A stretch of DNA of 64,000 bases from Pantoea alfalfae (GTDB taxonomy: Bacteria > Pseudomonadota > Gammaproteobacteria > Enterobacterales > Enterobacteriaceae): contig NZ_CP082292.1 in assembly GCF_019880205.1 (NCBI RefSeq), positions 3,720,001 through 3,784,000 of the forward strand. Direction: 5' to 3'. The translations under genes were made by a program, and so were the position numbers. Positions 16,946 to 26,221 of this stretch are shown in pieces. Position 1 is the first letter of the stretch, and every line of letters starts with the position of its first letter. The notes below the pieces were generated by a model, which saw only the letters and a list, made by a program, of their open reading frames with translations, had not been told where the DNA came from and did not search any database.

Positions 16946-16959
16946 TCTGATTATTCTTA
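16946..16959 (-). promoter_or_regulatory. RcsAB-box-like site 2 upstream of yjbE
   Basis: Read on the minus strand, TAAGAATAATCAGA agrees at 13 of 14 positions with the RcsAB consensus. It lies about 300 bp before yjbE and has the opposite orientation to site 1. Confidence 0.5.
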
Positions 16960-17127
16960 TTCCGTACCAGATATAACTAAAAAAGAACATTCCGCTTTGC
17001 ATTCGCCTTACCTGTAGCGAAATATAGGGTATCAACCAGAAAACCTCCGATTTAAAAAGTAGTTATCCCCAATTCAGCTGATTAAATCACGCAATTGCCC
17101 CGCTATTTACCCTGGTTTTTATGGCAC

Positions 17128-17156
17128 TGAACTCTGATATTTTGTTGCCCTATAAT
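17128..17156 (+). promoter_or_regulatory. candidate yjbE promoter
   Basis: A consensus -10 TATAAT (17151-17156) is present with only a weak -35 (TGAACT, 17-bp spacer). This suits a promoter that needs an activator. It would give a leader of about 100 nt before yjbE. Confidence 0.4.
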
Positions 17157-17262
17157 GAACGCGCCCGCAATGGGACTGTCCGTCGCTTTGGCTGCAGCCT
17201 GTCTGTATTGCCCTTGTCGCCGGTCAGAGATCCTTCATTCACTCAATGCAGGAAACGTTGTT

Positions 17263-17520
17263 ATGAAAAAAACTATGGTTGCCGGTGCAGCCCTGATCCT
17301 CGTTGCCGCTTCTTCCAGCGCATTTGCTGCGCCGCAGGAAGCAGGTGAAGCAGGTACTGCAGCTGGCGCGCAGGCGGGAGCAATCTCTGCTGGCACGTCC
17401 ACGGCTGTCGGTGTCGGCGCACTTGGCGCGCTGGTCGGGCTCGGCATTGCTGCTTCTGGCGGTGGTGACGGTGCAAATACCGGTACAACAACCACGACCA
17501 CGACGAGCACCACTCGTTGA
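17263..17520 (+). CDS. yjbE: exopolysaccharide operon small secreted protein YjbE
   Basis: This is an 85-residue precursor with a signal peptide (MKKTMVAGAAL..., cleavage after AFA near residue 22). The mature part is rich in Gly, Ala and Thr, contains a hydrophobic Gly/Ala segment, and ends GGGDGANTGTTTTTTTSTTR, very like E. coli YjbE and the GfcA-type proteins. Its molecular role is unknown. AGGAA lies 8 nt before the ATG at 17263; a longer upstream in-frame start lacks a ribosome site. It is the first gene of yjbEFGH, an operon tied to exopolysaccharide production and Rcs control in E. coli, and a strong terminator separates it from yjbF. Confidence 0.92.
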   Translation: MKKTMVAGAALILVAASSSAFAAPQEAGEAGTAAGAQAGAISAGTSTAVGVGALGALVGLGIAASGGGDGANTGTTTTTTTSTTR

Positions 17521-17533
17521 TGGATGCCCGTCT

Positions 17534-17564
17534 CCCGTCTGATTGCTGATTTACAGCAAACGGG
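17534..17564 (+). other. stem-loop after yjbE
   Basis: CCCGT pairs with ACGGG around an inner stem TTGCTG/CAGCAA. It lies 14 nt after the yjbE stop and may protect the 3' end of a short yjbE transcript. Confidence 0.4.
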
Positions 17565-17658
17565 CTGCGGCTGAAACACTGACTTCGGTAAGTGATGACG
17601 CTAAGCCACGTAACCTGTATCTCTGCAGCCAGCCGTGACGGGCAGAGCACCTTTAAAC

Positions 17659-17687
17659 ATAACCACACGCCTGTGTGGTTATTTTTT
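17659..17687 (+). terminator. intrinsic terminator between yjbE and yjbF
   Basis: ATAACCACAC and GTGTGGTTAT form a perfect 10-bp stem with a GCCT loop, followed by six T. It lies inside the yjbEFGH operon, 30 bp before the yjbF start, so it probably makes yjbE the most abundant transcript and yjbFGH a read-through product. Confidence 0.88.
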
Positions 17688-17716
17688 ACTTTGGCATGAC
17701 TTATCAGGGACACACA

Positions 17717-18364
17717 GTGCGCCGACTTCCTCTGCTGCTCGCTTGCCTGCTGCTGCAGGCCTGTACACAAACGCAAAAAGGTCTTGAACAGACTTTGCTG
17801 CTCGCGGTTAACGGTCCGGATGACGTGACCGTCACCGATCAACAGGTCAACAATCTTCCCTATGCCAGTCTCTATGCTCGTCTGAATGAGGGTCCGCGCA
17901 TTTTTGTGGTGCTGGGCTACAACGAGAAGGGGCAGCAGAAATGGGTTACGCAGGATCAGGCGATGCTGGTGACACAGCACGGCCGCCTGGTTAAAACCCT
18001 GGGCTTACCGGATAACCTGCTGAGCGTCAGCAATCTGCAACAGGATCCGCTTGCTGACAGCCTGCATATCAGCAATGGCGCAGGCTGGACCCGCATTGTG
18101 CAGTGGACCGAGCAGGGCAAGGTTCGCGGCGCGACCGTGCGCTCCACCTTCCAGCGTGGCACCGACGAAGTGCTGACCGTGGCGGGCAACCGCATTCCGT
18201 GCCGTGTCTGGCATGAGCAGGTAAGCATCGACAGCAGTAACCGCGAGTGGGAGAACACCTTCTGGATCGACAACAGCAGTGGTGATGTGGTGCAGGCCCA
18301 TCAGATGCTGGCGGCCGATGCCTTCCCTGTCGATATCACTATTCTGAAGCCGGCGAAATCATGA
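17717..18364 (+). CDS. yjbF: YjbF family lipoprotein
   Basis: A predicted lipoprotein of about 215 residues, homologous to E. coli YjbF and to GfcB of group 4 capsule operons. The start chosen is a GTG at 17717 with AGGGAC about 6 nt upstream. It gives a short signal sequence ending in the lipobox LLQAC, with Cys near residue 16. In-frame ATG codons upstream have no ribosome site and would lengthen the signal peptide. The mature domain (DUF2886-type) is intact. The stop overlaps the yjbG start as ATGA at 18361-18364, so translation is coupled. Confidence 0.9.
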   Translation: MRRLPLLLACLLLQACTQTQKGLEQTLLLAVNGPDDVTVTDQQVNNLPYASLYARLNEGPRIFVVLGYNEKGQQKWVTQDQAMLVTQHGRLVKTLGLPDNLLSVSNLQQDPLADSLHISNGAGWTRIVQWTEQGKVRGATVRSTFQRGTDEVLTVAGNRIPCRVWHEQVSIDSSNREWENTFWIDNSSGDVVQAHQMLAADAFPVDITILKPAKS

Positions 18365-19104
18365 AAAAAATCACTATTTTGCTGGCCGGGCTGAGCCTGT
18401 TCAGCGCCGCAGAAGCGCAGGCGACTGCGCAGGTTATCGTTCATGCTCCGCACAACGGCGGTCAGGCTGAGCTGAGCCAGATCGCGGATCTGTCACAGCT
18501 GGTGACACTGCCTCCGCTGCAGACCAACACGGACTGGCGCCGTACCGTTATTGCCGAGCGCGGTGCCAGCGCCGTCGCACAGCAGCAATATCAACAGACG
18601 CTGGGCGCGTTACGTGCCTGGCGTGCTGACAGCAGTGGCGATAGGGCGGCGGCCATTGCTGAGGTCATCCGCCAGCTGAGCGCCATCAACGTGACAGGTC
18701 GCCAGTTCACCCCGCTTGACCCGGACTGGATCCGTCTCCATCCGGCGGACAACCGTCGGCTGGAAGGTAGCTATGACCTCTGGCTGCAGGCGCCATCCGA
18801 TTCAGTGCTGCTGCTCGGCGCATTAAGCGGTGCAGGCAAAGTGAGCTGGCAGCCGGGTAAATCAGTACGCGACTATCTGGAGGGTCACCCGTCACTCTCC
18901 GGCGCAGAACGCAATTTTGTCACGGTGATTGCGCCTTCCGGCGCCACACAGCAGGTGCCGGTTGCATACTGGAATCATCGCCACGCGGAAGTGGAGCCAG
19001 GCAGCGTTATCTGGCTCGGCTTTTCCTCATGGAGCCTGCCAGGCAGCTATGAAGATCTGAACGATCGCATCCTTTCCGTACTGACTCACCGGATACCAGA
19101 CTGA
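18361..19104 (+). CDS. yjbG: YjbG family periplasmic polysaccharide export protein
   Basis: A 247-residue protein with a signal peptide (cleavage near AEAQA, about residue 21), homologous to E. coli YjbG and GfcC. GfcC-type proteins are periplasmic and carry ubiquitin-like beta-grasp domains with a C-terminal helix; they belong to exopolysaccharide export loci. The C-terminal part ([38 protein letters not shown] in segments) is typical. Its start overlaps yjbF by 4 nt and its stop overlaps the yjbH start by 1 nt. Confidence 0.92.
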   Translation: MKKITILLAGLSLFSAAEAQATAQVIVHAPHNGGQAELSQIADLSQLVTLPPLQTNTDWRRTVIAERGASAVAQQQYQQTLGALRAWRADSSGDRAAAIAEVIRQLSAINVTGRQFTPLDPDWIRLHPADNRRLEGSYDLWLQAPSDSVLLLGALSGAGKVSWQPGKSVRDYLEGHPSLSGAERNFVTVIAPSGATQQVPVAYWNHRHAEVEPGSVIWLGFSSWSLPGSYEDLNDRILSVLTHRIPD

Positions 19105-21194
19105 TGAAAAAACGTTATCTCTTCAGCCTGTTGGCTGTTTCCGTGGCGGCAGCCTGTCAGGCGCAGGCCGACACCTTCCCCGCGCCGGTGGGCCCGTCAC
19201 AATCTGATTTCGGTGGTGTGGGCCTGATGCAGGTGCCGACAGCGCGCATGTCCAGAGAAGGCGAGTTCAGCCTCAATGCGCGCGACAACGATCAGTACCG
19301 CTACTACTCTGCGTCACTGCAGCTCTTTCCCTGGCTGGAGACGACCGTGCGTTATACCGACGTGCGCACCCGGCAGTACAGTGCGGTGTCAGAATTCAGC
19401 GGCACGCAGAGCTATAAGGATAAAGCCTTCGACCTGAAACTGCGTCTGTGGCAGGAAGGCTTCTGGCTGCCGGAAGTGGCGGTGGGAACGCGCGATCTCG
19501 GTGGTACCGGCCTGTTCGACAGTGAATATGTGGTGGGAACCAAAGCCTGGGGACCGTTCGACTTCACCCTGGGCCTCGGCTGGGGCTATCTCGGCAATAG
19601 CGGCACCGTGAAGAACCCGTTCTGCTCCTACAGCGACAGCTATTGCCAGCGTCCACAGGTAGGCGAAGCGGGTTCCATCAATGGCTCGCAGATGTTCCAC
19701 GGTCCGACAGCATTTTTCGGCGGCGTGGAGTATCAGACGCCCTGGCAGCCGCTGCGACTCAAGATGGAGTATGAGGGCAACGACTACCAGAATGACTTTG
19801 CTGGCCGCCTTGATCAGCGCAGCAAGCTCAACGTCGGCGCGATTTATCGTGTGACCGACTGGGCTGACATCAACGCCAGCTACGAACGCGGCAATACGTT
19901 TATGTTTGGTGTCACCATCCGTACCAACTTCAATGATTTGCGTCAGGCGCACATCGACAGCGAGAAGCCGGCCTATAATCCACAGCCGCAGCCGCCGTTG
20001 CTGGAGCCGACGGTAGTCGGCACTCAGCTGACCGATCTGAAATACAACGCGGGTCTTGATGGTCCGCGGATTCAGACTCAGGGCCACACGTTGTATGTGT
20101 CAGGCGAGCAGACGAAGTACCGTGATACCCGTGAAGGGGTGGATCGCGCTAATCGCATTATCATGAACCACCTGCCGGACGGCATTGACACCATTAATGT
20201 GACCGAGTCGCGCTTTAACATGCCGCAGGTGACCACTGAAACGAAAGTTGCCAGTCTGCGTAACGAGCTGGAAGGCTACCCGCTGGGCCACGAGCAGCCG
20301 CTGCAACAGACCCGCAAAGAACCGATCGATCCGGGTAACACTGAGCAGGGTATGTTTATCCGTAAAGATCGGCTGAACTACAGCCTGTCGCCGGTGCTGA
20401 ATCAGTCGGTGGGTGGCCCGGAAAGCTTCTACATGTATCAGGTTGGCGTCATGGCCAATGCGGATTACTGGCTGACGGATCACCTGCTGGTGGGCGGCAG
20501 TCTGTTTGGTAACCTCGCCAACAACTACGACAAGTTCAACTACAACGGCGCACCGGCGGACTCTTCGCTGCCGCGCGTGCGTACTCATATCCGCGATTAC
20601 GTTGAGAACAACGTTTATGTCAATGATCTGCAGGCGAACTATATGGGCCACCTCGGTAACGGCTTCTATGGTCAGGTCTACGGCGGCTATCTGGAGACGA
20701 TGTACGGCGGCGTGGGCGGCGAGCTGCTTTATCGTCCGGTCGATGCGAACTGGGCGGTAGGTGTCGATGCCAACTACGTCCGTCAGCGTGACTGGGACAA
20801 TATGATGCAGTTTAACCGCTATAAAGCGACCACCGGCAACCTGACCGGTTACTGGCGTCCGTGGTTCATGCAGGATGTGCTGGTGAAAACCAGCGTAGGA
20901 CAGTATCTGGCAAAAGATAAAGGCGTGACGGTCGATGTGTCGAAGCGCTTCGACAGCGGCGTGATGGTCGGTGTTTATGCCACCAAAACCAACGTGTCGT
21001 CGGAAGAGTATGGCGAGGGTGACTTCACCAAAGGCTTCTATATCTCCGTGCCGATGGATCTGTTCACCGTGACGCCAACACGCGGTCGCGCGCAGGTCAA
21101 CTGGGTGCCGCTGACGCGTGATGGCGGTCAGATGCTGGGTCGTAAGTACCAGCTGTATGATCTGACGTCCGATCGCGACGCGCGCTTTAACTAA
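19104..21194 (+). CDS. yjbH: YjbH family outer-membrane beta-barrel protein
   Basis: A 696-residue protein homologous throughout to E. coli YjbH (about 698) and to GfcD, predicted outer-membrane proteins of exopolysaccharide loci. The N-terminal signal sequence ends around VAAACQAQA, so either signal peptidase I after AQA or a lipoprotein site at the Cys is possible. The mature protein begins [16 protein letters not shown] and has many alternating aromatic beta-strand segments. It ends [11 protein letters not shown]; the aromatic penultimate residue fits an outer-membrane barrel. Start and yjbG stop share ATGA-type overlap (TGATG). Confidence 0.94.
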   Translation: MKKRYLFSLLAVSVAAACQAQADTFPAPVGPSQSDFGGVGLMQVPTARMSREGEFSLNARDNDQYRYYSASLQLFPWLETTVRYTDVRTRQYSAVSEFSGTQSYKDKAFDLKLRLWQEGFWLPEVAVGTRDLGGTGLFDSEYVVGTKAWGPFDFTLGLGWGYLGNSGTVKNPFCSYSDSYCQRPQVGEAGSINGSQMFHGPTAFFGGVEYQTPWQPLRLKMEYEGNDYQNDFAGRLDQRSKLNVGAIYRVTDWADINASYERGNTFMFGVTIRTNFNDLRQAHIDSEKPAYNPQPQPPLLEPTVVGTQLTDLKYNAGLDGPRIQTQGHTLYVSGEQTKYRDTREGVDRANRIIMNHLPDGIDTINVTESRFNMPQVTTETKVASLRNELEGYPLGHEQPLQQTRKEPIDPGNTEQGMFIRKDRLNYSLSPVLNQSVGGPESFYMYQVGVMANADYWLTDHLLVGGSLFGNLANNYDKFNYNGAPADSSLPRVRTHIRDYVENNVYVNDLQANYMGHLGNGFYGQVYGGYLETMYGGVGGELLYRPVDANWAVGVDANYVRQRDWDNMMQFNRYKATTGNLTGYWRPWFMQDVLVKTSVGQYLAKDKGVTVDVSKRFDSGVMVGVYATKTNVSSEEYGEGDFTKGFYISVPMDLFTVTPTRGRAQVNWVPLTRDGGQMLGRKYQLYDLTSDRDARFN

Positions 21195-21243
21195 GCAGAG
21201 GCGGCTTTCGGGCCGCTCAACGCTGTTTACAGAAGCAGGCTCA

Positions 21244-21344
21244 GGGAGCAAACGCCCTGCGTAAAGACGCAAAAACGCCATCCGTGGCATGCTCAGCGCG
21301 GGCCATCCCTGGCCCGCGATGCTTTACTCCGGGCGTATGCTCCC
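21244..21344. repeat. nested inverted-repeat element between yjbH and metH
   Basis: GGGAGCAAACGCCC (21244-21257) and GGGCGTATGCTCCC (21331-21344) form an outer inverted repeat with one mismatch. Inside are further hairpins: GCGT/ACGC, GCCA/TGGC and GCGGGCCA/TGGCCCGC. Bases 21259-21294, read in reverse, repeat block A of the plsB-ubiA spacer. No reading frame is conserved; this is non-coding repeat DNA. Confidence 0.75.
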
Positions 21345-21420
21345 ATCGCTTTGACTCCGGCGCGTTTCAGGCGACCATCTGAACGCTTCAGACCGCTGAA
21401 AAAAAGCCGAAACAGGGTGA

Positions 21421-21455
21421 ATCTGACCGTGTTTCCTGCGCTGGCTCGATATCAC
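21421..21455 (+). repeat. block B of the mosaic intergenic repeat
   Basis: ATCTGACCGTGTTTCCTGCG followed by GCTCGATATC repeats, with few changes, bases 1657-1692 of the plsB-ubiA junction in the same orientation. Confidence 0.7.
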
Positions 21456-21489
21456 AGCTGACAGGGCCCGAGTTGATTCCCCTCCCTTC

Positions 21490-21513
21490 AAGCGGCCCTC
21501 CGGCCGCTTTTTT
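21490..21513. terminator. terminator between convergent yjbH and metH
   Basis: AAGCGGCC and GGCCGCTT form an 8-bp stem with a 4-nt loop followed by TTTT on the plus strand. It is placed to end yjbH transcription and could also act on metH. Confidence 0.8.
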
Positions 21514-21515
21514 AT

Positions 21516-24500
21516 TTAATCCGCATCGTAGCCGAGATTCGGCGCCAGCCAGCGCTCCACTTCCGTGACCGACATCCCTTTGCGTGCTGCGTAATCTTCC
21601 ACCTGATCACGCTGAATCTGCGCCACGGCGAAATAGCGGCTGTCAGGATGGCTGAAGTACCAGCCGGACACCGCCGCGCCCGGCCACATGGCAAAGGATT
21701 CGGTCAGTTTGATGCCGGTCTGCTCTTCCACTGCCAGCAGACGCCAGATGGCAGCTTTTTCAGTGTGATCCGGGCAGGCCGGATAGCCTGGCGCCGGACG
21801 TATTCCCTGATAATTTTCGCGAATCAGCGCTTCATTGCTGAGATTTTCGTTGGGCGCAAAGCCCCAGATTACCTTACGCACCCGCTCGTGCAGATATTCA
21901 GCAAAGGCTTCCGCCAGACGGTCAGCCAGCGCTTTCACCATAATCTTGTTGTAGTCATCGTGCTGACGATCATAGGCCTCCGCCAGCGCATCCTCCTCCA
22001 GTCCGCCGGTCACCGCGAACGCGCCAAGGTAATCCGCTTTTCCCTCTGACTTCGGAGCAACGAAATCCGCCAGACAGTAGTTGGCGAAGTCGATTTTCTC
22101 GGTCTGCTGACGTAAGTGATGACTCACACACAAAATTTCATCGCGTCGCTCGTCACGGTAAATATGGATATCATCACCAACCCGGTTAGCCGGGAAAATA
22201 CCGACCACGCCACGCGGCTTCAGCAGCGACGCCTCACTTAATCTGTCGAGCATCGCACTGGCATCGGCAAACAGACGCTGCGCCTCCTCACCCACCACCT
22301 CATCCTCCAGAATACGGGGATATTTACCCGCCAGCGACCAGGTCATAAAGAACGGCGTCCAGTCGATGTAGTGGCGCAGCGTGGCAATGCTGGCCTCCAC
22401 CTGACTGACACCAGGTCGATGCGGCACCGGCGGTGTGTAACTCTCCCAGTCAATTGAAGTGGCGTTATCGCGCGCCATCTGTAGCGAGACCGGCGGCGTG
22501 CGCGGCTTTTTACGTGCATGCTGGATGCGCACGGTTTCGTACTCTTTGCGCGTTCGGGCGACAAAATCGTCTTTTAATGTGGCGGAGAGCAGCGACGACA
22601 CCACGCCAACGGTGCGAGAGGCGTTCTGCACGTAGACCGTCGGGCCGCTGTAGTGCTGCTCAATTTTGACGGCAGTATGCGCCTTCGAGGTGGTCGCGCC
22701 GCCAATCAGCAGCGGTAAGGTAAAGCCCTGACGCTCCATCTCTTTCGCCATATTGACCATCTCATCCAGCGACGGCGTAATCAGCCCTGACAGGCCGATG
22801 ATGTCTGCCTTCACTTCACGCGCTGTTTTGAGGATTTTCTCGCCCGGCACCATCACGCCAAGGTCGATAATTTCGTAGTTATTACACTGCAACACCACGC
22901 CGACAATATTCTTGCCGATGTCATGCACGTCGCCTTTGACGGTGGCCAGCACGATTTTACCGTTGCTGCGCCCTGCTTCTTTGCTGGCTTCGATAAACGG
23001 CTCCAGATACGCCACCGCCTGCTTCATCACGCGCGCCGATTTCACCACCTGCGGCAGGAACATTTTGCCTTCGCCGAACAGGTCGCCGACCACGTTCATG
23101 CCGGACATCAGCGGCCCCTCAATCACCTCTATCGGACGGGGCACCTGCTGGCGCGCCTCTTCGGTATCCTGCTCGATAAACTCCGTGATGCCCTTGACCA
23201 GCGAATATTCGAGCCGCTTCACCACGTCCCAGCTGCGCCACTCGGCGAGCTGCTTGTCCTGCGCACCCTCGCTTTTGCCGCCACGATATTTCTCCGCCAG
23301 CGCCAGCAGCCGCTCGGTGCCATCATCCCGTCGGTTAAGGATCACATCCTCTACCGCCTCGCGCAGTTCTGCCGGCAGATCGTCATAGATGGCCAGCTGG
23401 CCTGCGTTGACGATGCCCATATCCATGCCATTTCGGATGGCGTAGTAGAGGAACACCGCGTGTATCGCTTCACGCACCGGGTCGTTGCCACGGAAGGAAA
23501 ACGAGACGTTGGAGACGCCGCCGGAAATCATCGCATGGGGCAGTTCACACTTGATGTCTTCACAGGCACCGATGAAATCCATCGCGTAGTTGTTGTGCTC
23601 GTCGATGCCGGTGGCAACCGCAAAGATGTTGGGATCAAAAATGATATCTTCCGGCGGAAAGCCGACCTGTTCGGTCAGGATCCGGTAAGCGCGGCGACAG
23701 ATTTCGATTTTACGGGCGCGGGTATCTGCCTGGCCCACTTCGTCAAATGCCATGACCACCATCGCCGCGCCGTAACGCCGGACCTGGCGCGCATGATGGA
23801 TAAAGGCCGCTTCCCCCTCTTTCATCGAAATCGAATTCACAATTCCTTTGCCCTGAATGCACTGCAGCCCTTTCTCAATCACCGCCCATTTCGAGGAGTC
23901 GATCATAATCGGCACGCGGGCAATATCGGGTTCACCCGCAATCAGATTCAGGAAGCGCACCATCGCCGCCTCGGCGTCGAGCATCCCTTCATCCATGTTG
24001 ATATCGATGATCTGCGCGCCGCTCTGCACCTGCTGCAACGCCACCTCCAGCGCTTCGTTGTACTTCTCTTCTTTAATCAGCCGCTTAAATTTTGCTGAGC
24101 CGGTGACGTTGGTGCGCTCACCGACGTTAACAAACAGCGACTCAGCGGTGATGTTCAGCGGCTCCAGACCGGAAAGGCGACAGGCCACCGGAATCACCGG
24201 CAACCTGCGCGGCGCGACGCCTTCAACCGCCGCGACCATAGCTTCAATATGTTGCGGCGTAGTGCCACAGCAGCCGCCAATAATGTTCAGGAAGCCCGAG
24301 GTGGCCCATTCCTTAATCTGCTCCGCCATCAGTGCCGCATCGAGATCGTATTCGCCAAAGGCATTGGGCAGACCCGCATTGGGATGGGCAGTGACGTAGC
24401 CCTCGGCGATGCGCGACAGCTCCGCCACATACTGACGCAGCTCATCCGGTCCCAGCGCGCAGTTCAGGCCAAAAGAGAGCGGTTCGGCATGACGCAGGGA

Positions 24501-25199
24501 GTTGTAAAACGCTTCAGTGGTCTGACCGGAGAGCGTCCGGCCGGAGGCGTCAGTGATGGTGCCGGAGATCATCAGCGGCAGCTTCACACCCAGCGCGTCC
24601 ATCTCGGTCTTCACCGCATAGACAGCCGCTTTGGCATTCAGCGTATCGAACACCGTTTCGATCATGATGAGGTCAGCACCGCCCTCCACCAGCGCACGAG
24701 TCGATTCGCGGTACGCCTCCACCAGCTTATTAAAGGTGACGTTGCGATAAGCAGGATCATTAACGTCGGGTGAGATCGAGCAGGTGCGGTTAGTCGGGCC
24801 GAGCACACCCGCAACGTAACGCGGACGATCCGGCGTTTTCGCCGTCCACGCATCGGCGCAGACGCGCGCCAGCCGGGCCGCTTCGAAATTGATCTCCGCC
24901 GACAAGCTTTCCATCTGGTAATCCGCCATCGCAATCGACGTGGCGTTGAAGGTGTTGGTTTCGAGGATATCCGCACCGGCAGCCAGATAAGCGTCGTGGA
25001 TCTCGCGGATCACCGACGGTTTACTCAGTACCAGAAGATCGTTGTTGCCTTTGAGATCGCAGGGCCAGTCAGCAAAACGGCTGCCGCGATAATCCTCTTC
25101 CTCCAGCCGGTAGCTCTGGATCATGGTGCCCATGCCGCCATCCAACACCATAATGCGTTGTGCGAGCTGCTGATGTAGCGCGTCGATTTTAGTGCTCAC
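21516..25199 (-). CDS. metH: cobalamin-dependent methionine synthase
   Basis: MetH transfers a methyl group from methyltetrahydrofolate to homocysteine through methylcobalamin. Translation most likely starts at the GTG at 25197-25199 ([16 protein letters not shown]), which gives 1227 residues, exactly the E. coli length; the open frame continues 67 codons further upstream without homology. The four modules are in order: homocysteine domain (to about 350, zinc ligands in GLNCALG and GGCCGTTP), pterin domain (about 350-650), cobalamin cap and Rossmann domain (about 650-896, DVHDIGKN with the cobalt-binding His), and the reactivation domain (897-1227). It is divergent from iclR. Confidence 0.97.
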   Translation of the reverse strand: MSTKIDALHQQLAQRIMVLDGGMGTMIQSYRLEEEDYRGSRFADWPCDLKGNNDLLVLSKPSVIREIHDAYLAAGADILETNTFNATSIAMADYQMESLSAEINFEAARLARVCADAWTAKTPDRPRYVAGVLGPTNRTCSISPDVNDPAYRNVTFNKLVEAYRESTRALVEGGADLIMIETVFDTLNAKAAVYAVKTEMDALGVKLPLMISGTITDASGRTLSGQTTEAFYNSLRHAEPLSFGLNCALGPDELRQYVAELSRIAEGYVTAHPNAGLPNAFGEYDLDAALMAEQIKEWATSGFLNIIGGCCGTTPQHIEAMVAAVEGVAPRRLPVIPVACRLSGLEPLNITAESLFVNVGERTNVTGSAKFKRLIKEEKYNEALEVALQQVQSGAQIIDINMDEGMLDAEAAMVRFLNLIAGEPDIARVPIMIDSSKWAVIEKGLQCIQGKGIVNSISMKEGEAAFIHHARQVRRYGAAMVVMAFDEVGQADTRARKIEICRRAYRILTEQVGFPPEDIIFDPNIFAVATGIDEHNNYAMDFIGACEDIKCELPHAMISGGVSNVSFSFRGNDPVREAIHAVFLYYAIRNGMDMGIVNAGQLAIYDDLPAELREAVEDVILNRRDDGTERLLALAEKYRGGKSEGAQDKQLAEWRSWDVVKRLEYSLVKGITEFIEQDTEEARQQVPRPIEVIEGPLMSGMNVVGDLFGEGKMFLPQVVKSARVMKQAVAYLEPFIEASKEAGRSNGKIVLATVKGDVHDIGKNIVGVVLQCNNYEIIDLGVMVPGEKILKTAREVKADIIGLSGLITPSLDEMVNMAKEMERQGFTLPLLIGGATTSKAHTAVKIEQHYSGPTVYVQNASRTVGVVSSLLSATLKDDFVARTRKEYETVRIQHARKKPRTPPVSLQMARDNATSIDWESYTPPVPHRPGVSQVEASIATLRHYIDWTPFFMTWSLAGKYPRILEDEVVGEEAQRLFADASAMLDRLSEASLLKPRGVVGIFPANRVGDDIHIYRDERRDEILCVSHHLRQQTEKIDFANYCLADFVAPKSEGKADYLGAFAVTGGLEEDALAEAYDRQHDDYNKIMVKALADRLAEAFAEYLHERVRKVIWGFAPNENLSNEALIRENYQGIRPAPGYPACPDHTEKAAIWRLLAVEEQTGIKLTESFAMWPGAAVSGWYFSHPDSRYFAVAQIQRDQVEDYAARKGMSVTEVERWLAPNLGYDAD

Positions 25200-25356
25200 T
25201 GTTGCCCCATTCACGTCAGTCTGCTGGCGGAAAACCCTGTTTTTCATTCTGGCACAAGCCTCTCTGGCGACAAAGTAACCTCTTCTGCGACAGGTGCAGG
25301 TCACGGCTTCACAGGTCTGACCAGAAAACCAGCATTTGCAAACGGCGTGATTAAAA

Positions 25357-25371
25357 CGAAAATGATTTCCA
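25357..25371. promoter_or_regulatory. IclR operator upstream of iclR
   Basis: CGAAAATGATTTCCA matches the IclR half-palindrome consensus TGGAAATNATTTCCA except in the outermost left positions. It lies 23 bp before the iclR start, where E. coli IclR represses its own gene. Confidence 0.65.
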
Positions 25372-25393
25372 CAATGCAAAAGGAGAGACAACG

Positions 25394-26221
25394 ATGGCAA
25401 CGCCCGTTCCCGTTAAACGCGGTAAGAAACCCCGCGGCACCCCTGTCGCCGCACCTGCGGGCGGTCAGGTTCAATCGCTGACGCGCGGCCTGACATTGCT
25501 GGAGCTGATTGCTGACTCACATGGCAGCGTGGCGCTGACCGAGCTGGCACAGCAGGCGGGCCTGCCCAACTCCACCACGCATCGCCTGCTCAGCACCATG
25601 CAACAGCAGGGTTTTGTCCGTCAGGTGGGCGATCTCGGACTGTGGACAATCGGCGCGCATGCCTTTGTGGTCGGCAGCAGTTTCCTGCAAAGCCGGAATC
25701 TGCTGGCGCTGGTCCACCCGGTGCTGCGGAGCCTGATGGAGCAGTCCGGTGAAACGGTAAATCTGGCGGTGCTGGATCTCAGTGACCACCAGGCGGTGAT
25801 CATTGATCAGGTACAGTGCACCCAGCTGATGCGGATGTCCGCGCCGATAGGCGGCAAGCTGCCGATGCATGCGTCAGGCGCAGGCAAAGCGTTTCTGGCG
25901 CATCTGGGTGATGAACAGGTTACCACCCTGCTGCATCAGAAAGGATTGCATTACTACACGCCGAAGACCCTGATGTCGCCGCAGAGCCTGAAAGAGAATC
26001 TGGCGCAGGTACGCAAAGCGGGCTTTTCGCTGGATGATGAAGAGCATGCACTTGGACTGCGCTGTGTCGCCGCGCCCCTCTACGATGAACATGGCGAGGC
26101 GTTTGCCGCGCTCTCGATTTCCGGCCCTATCGCTCGCATGACAGACGATCGGATTACGGAATTAGGTGCGCTGGTCATCCGCGAAGCGCGTCAGGTTACG
26201 CTGGCGTACAGCGGCCGTTAA
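25394..26221 (+). CDS. iclR: IclR transcriptional repressor of the glyoxylate bypass
   Basis: IclR represses aceBAK and its own gene. The 275-residue protein (E. coli 274) has a basic Lys/Arg-rich N-terminus, a winged helix at about residues 30-90 ([24 protein letters not shown] in segments) and an effector domain with [17 protein letters not shown] and HALGLRC. AAGGAG lies 8 nt before the ATG. A candidate operator overlaps its upstream region. The 3' end overlaps the 3' end of convergent aceK by 26 bp. Confidence 0.97.
   Translation: MATPVPVKRGKKPRGTPVAAPAGGQVQSLTRGLTLLELIADSHGSVALTELAQQAGLPNSTTHRLLSTMQQQGFVRQVGDLGLWTIGAHAFVVGSSFLQSRNLLALVHPVLRSLMEQSGETVNLAVLDLSDHQAVIIDQVQCTQLMRMSAPIGGKLPMHASGAGKAFLAHLGDEQVTTLLHQKGLHYYTPKTLMSPQSLKENLAQVRKAGFSLDDEEHALGLRCVAAPLYDEHGEAFAALSISGPIARMTDDRITELGALVIREARQVTLAYSGR

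Noticed and set aside
16741..17262. A gene or small RNA in the pgi-yjbE spacer
   Set aside because: No conserved frame, ribosome site or terminator-bounded transcript could be recognised; only the RcsAB-like boxes and a -10 element stand out.
20100..21290. 396-codon minus-strand frame opposite yjbH
   Set aside because: It is antisense to yjbH, which has clear homology and is in an overlapping operon. No ribosome site or family was recognised.
22923..24098. 391-codon plus-strand frame opposite metH
   Set aside because: metH matches E. coli over its full length on the other strand; this frame is a shadow.
25200..25400. N-terminal extension of MetH by up to 67 residues
   Set aside because: The extension is Cys/Arg-rich, not homologous to MetH and lies in the divergent regulatory region with the IclR site. 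The GTG at 25199 gives the exact family length.
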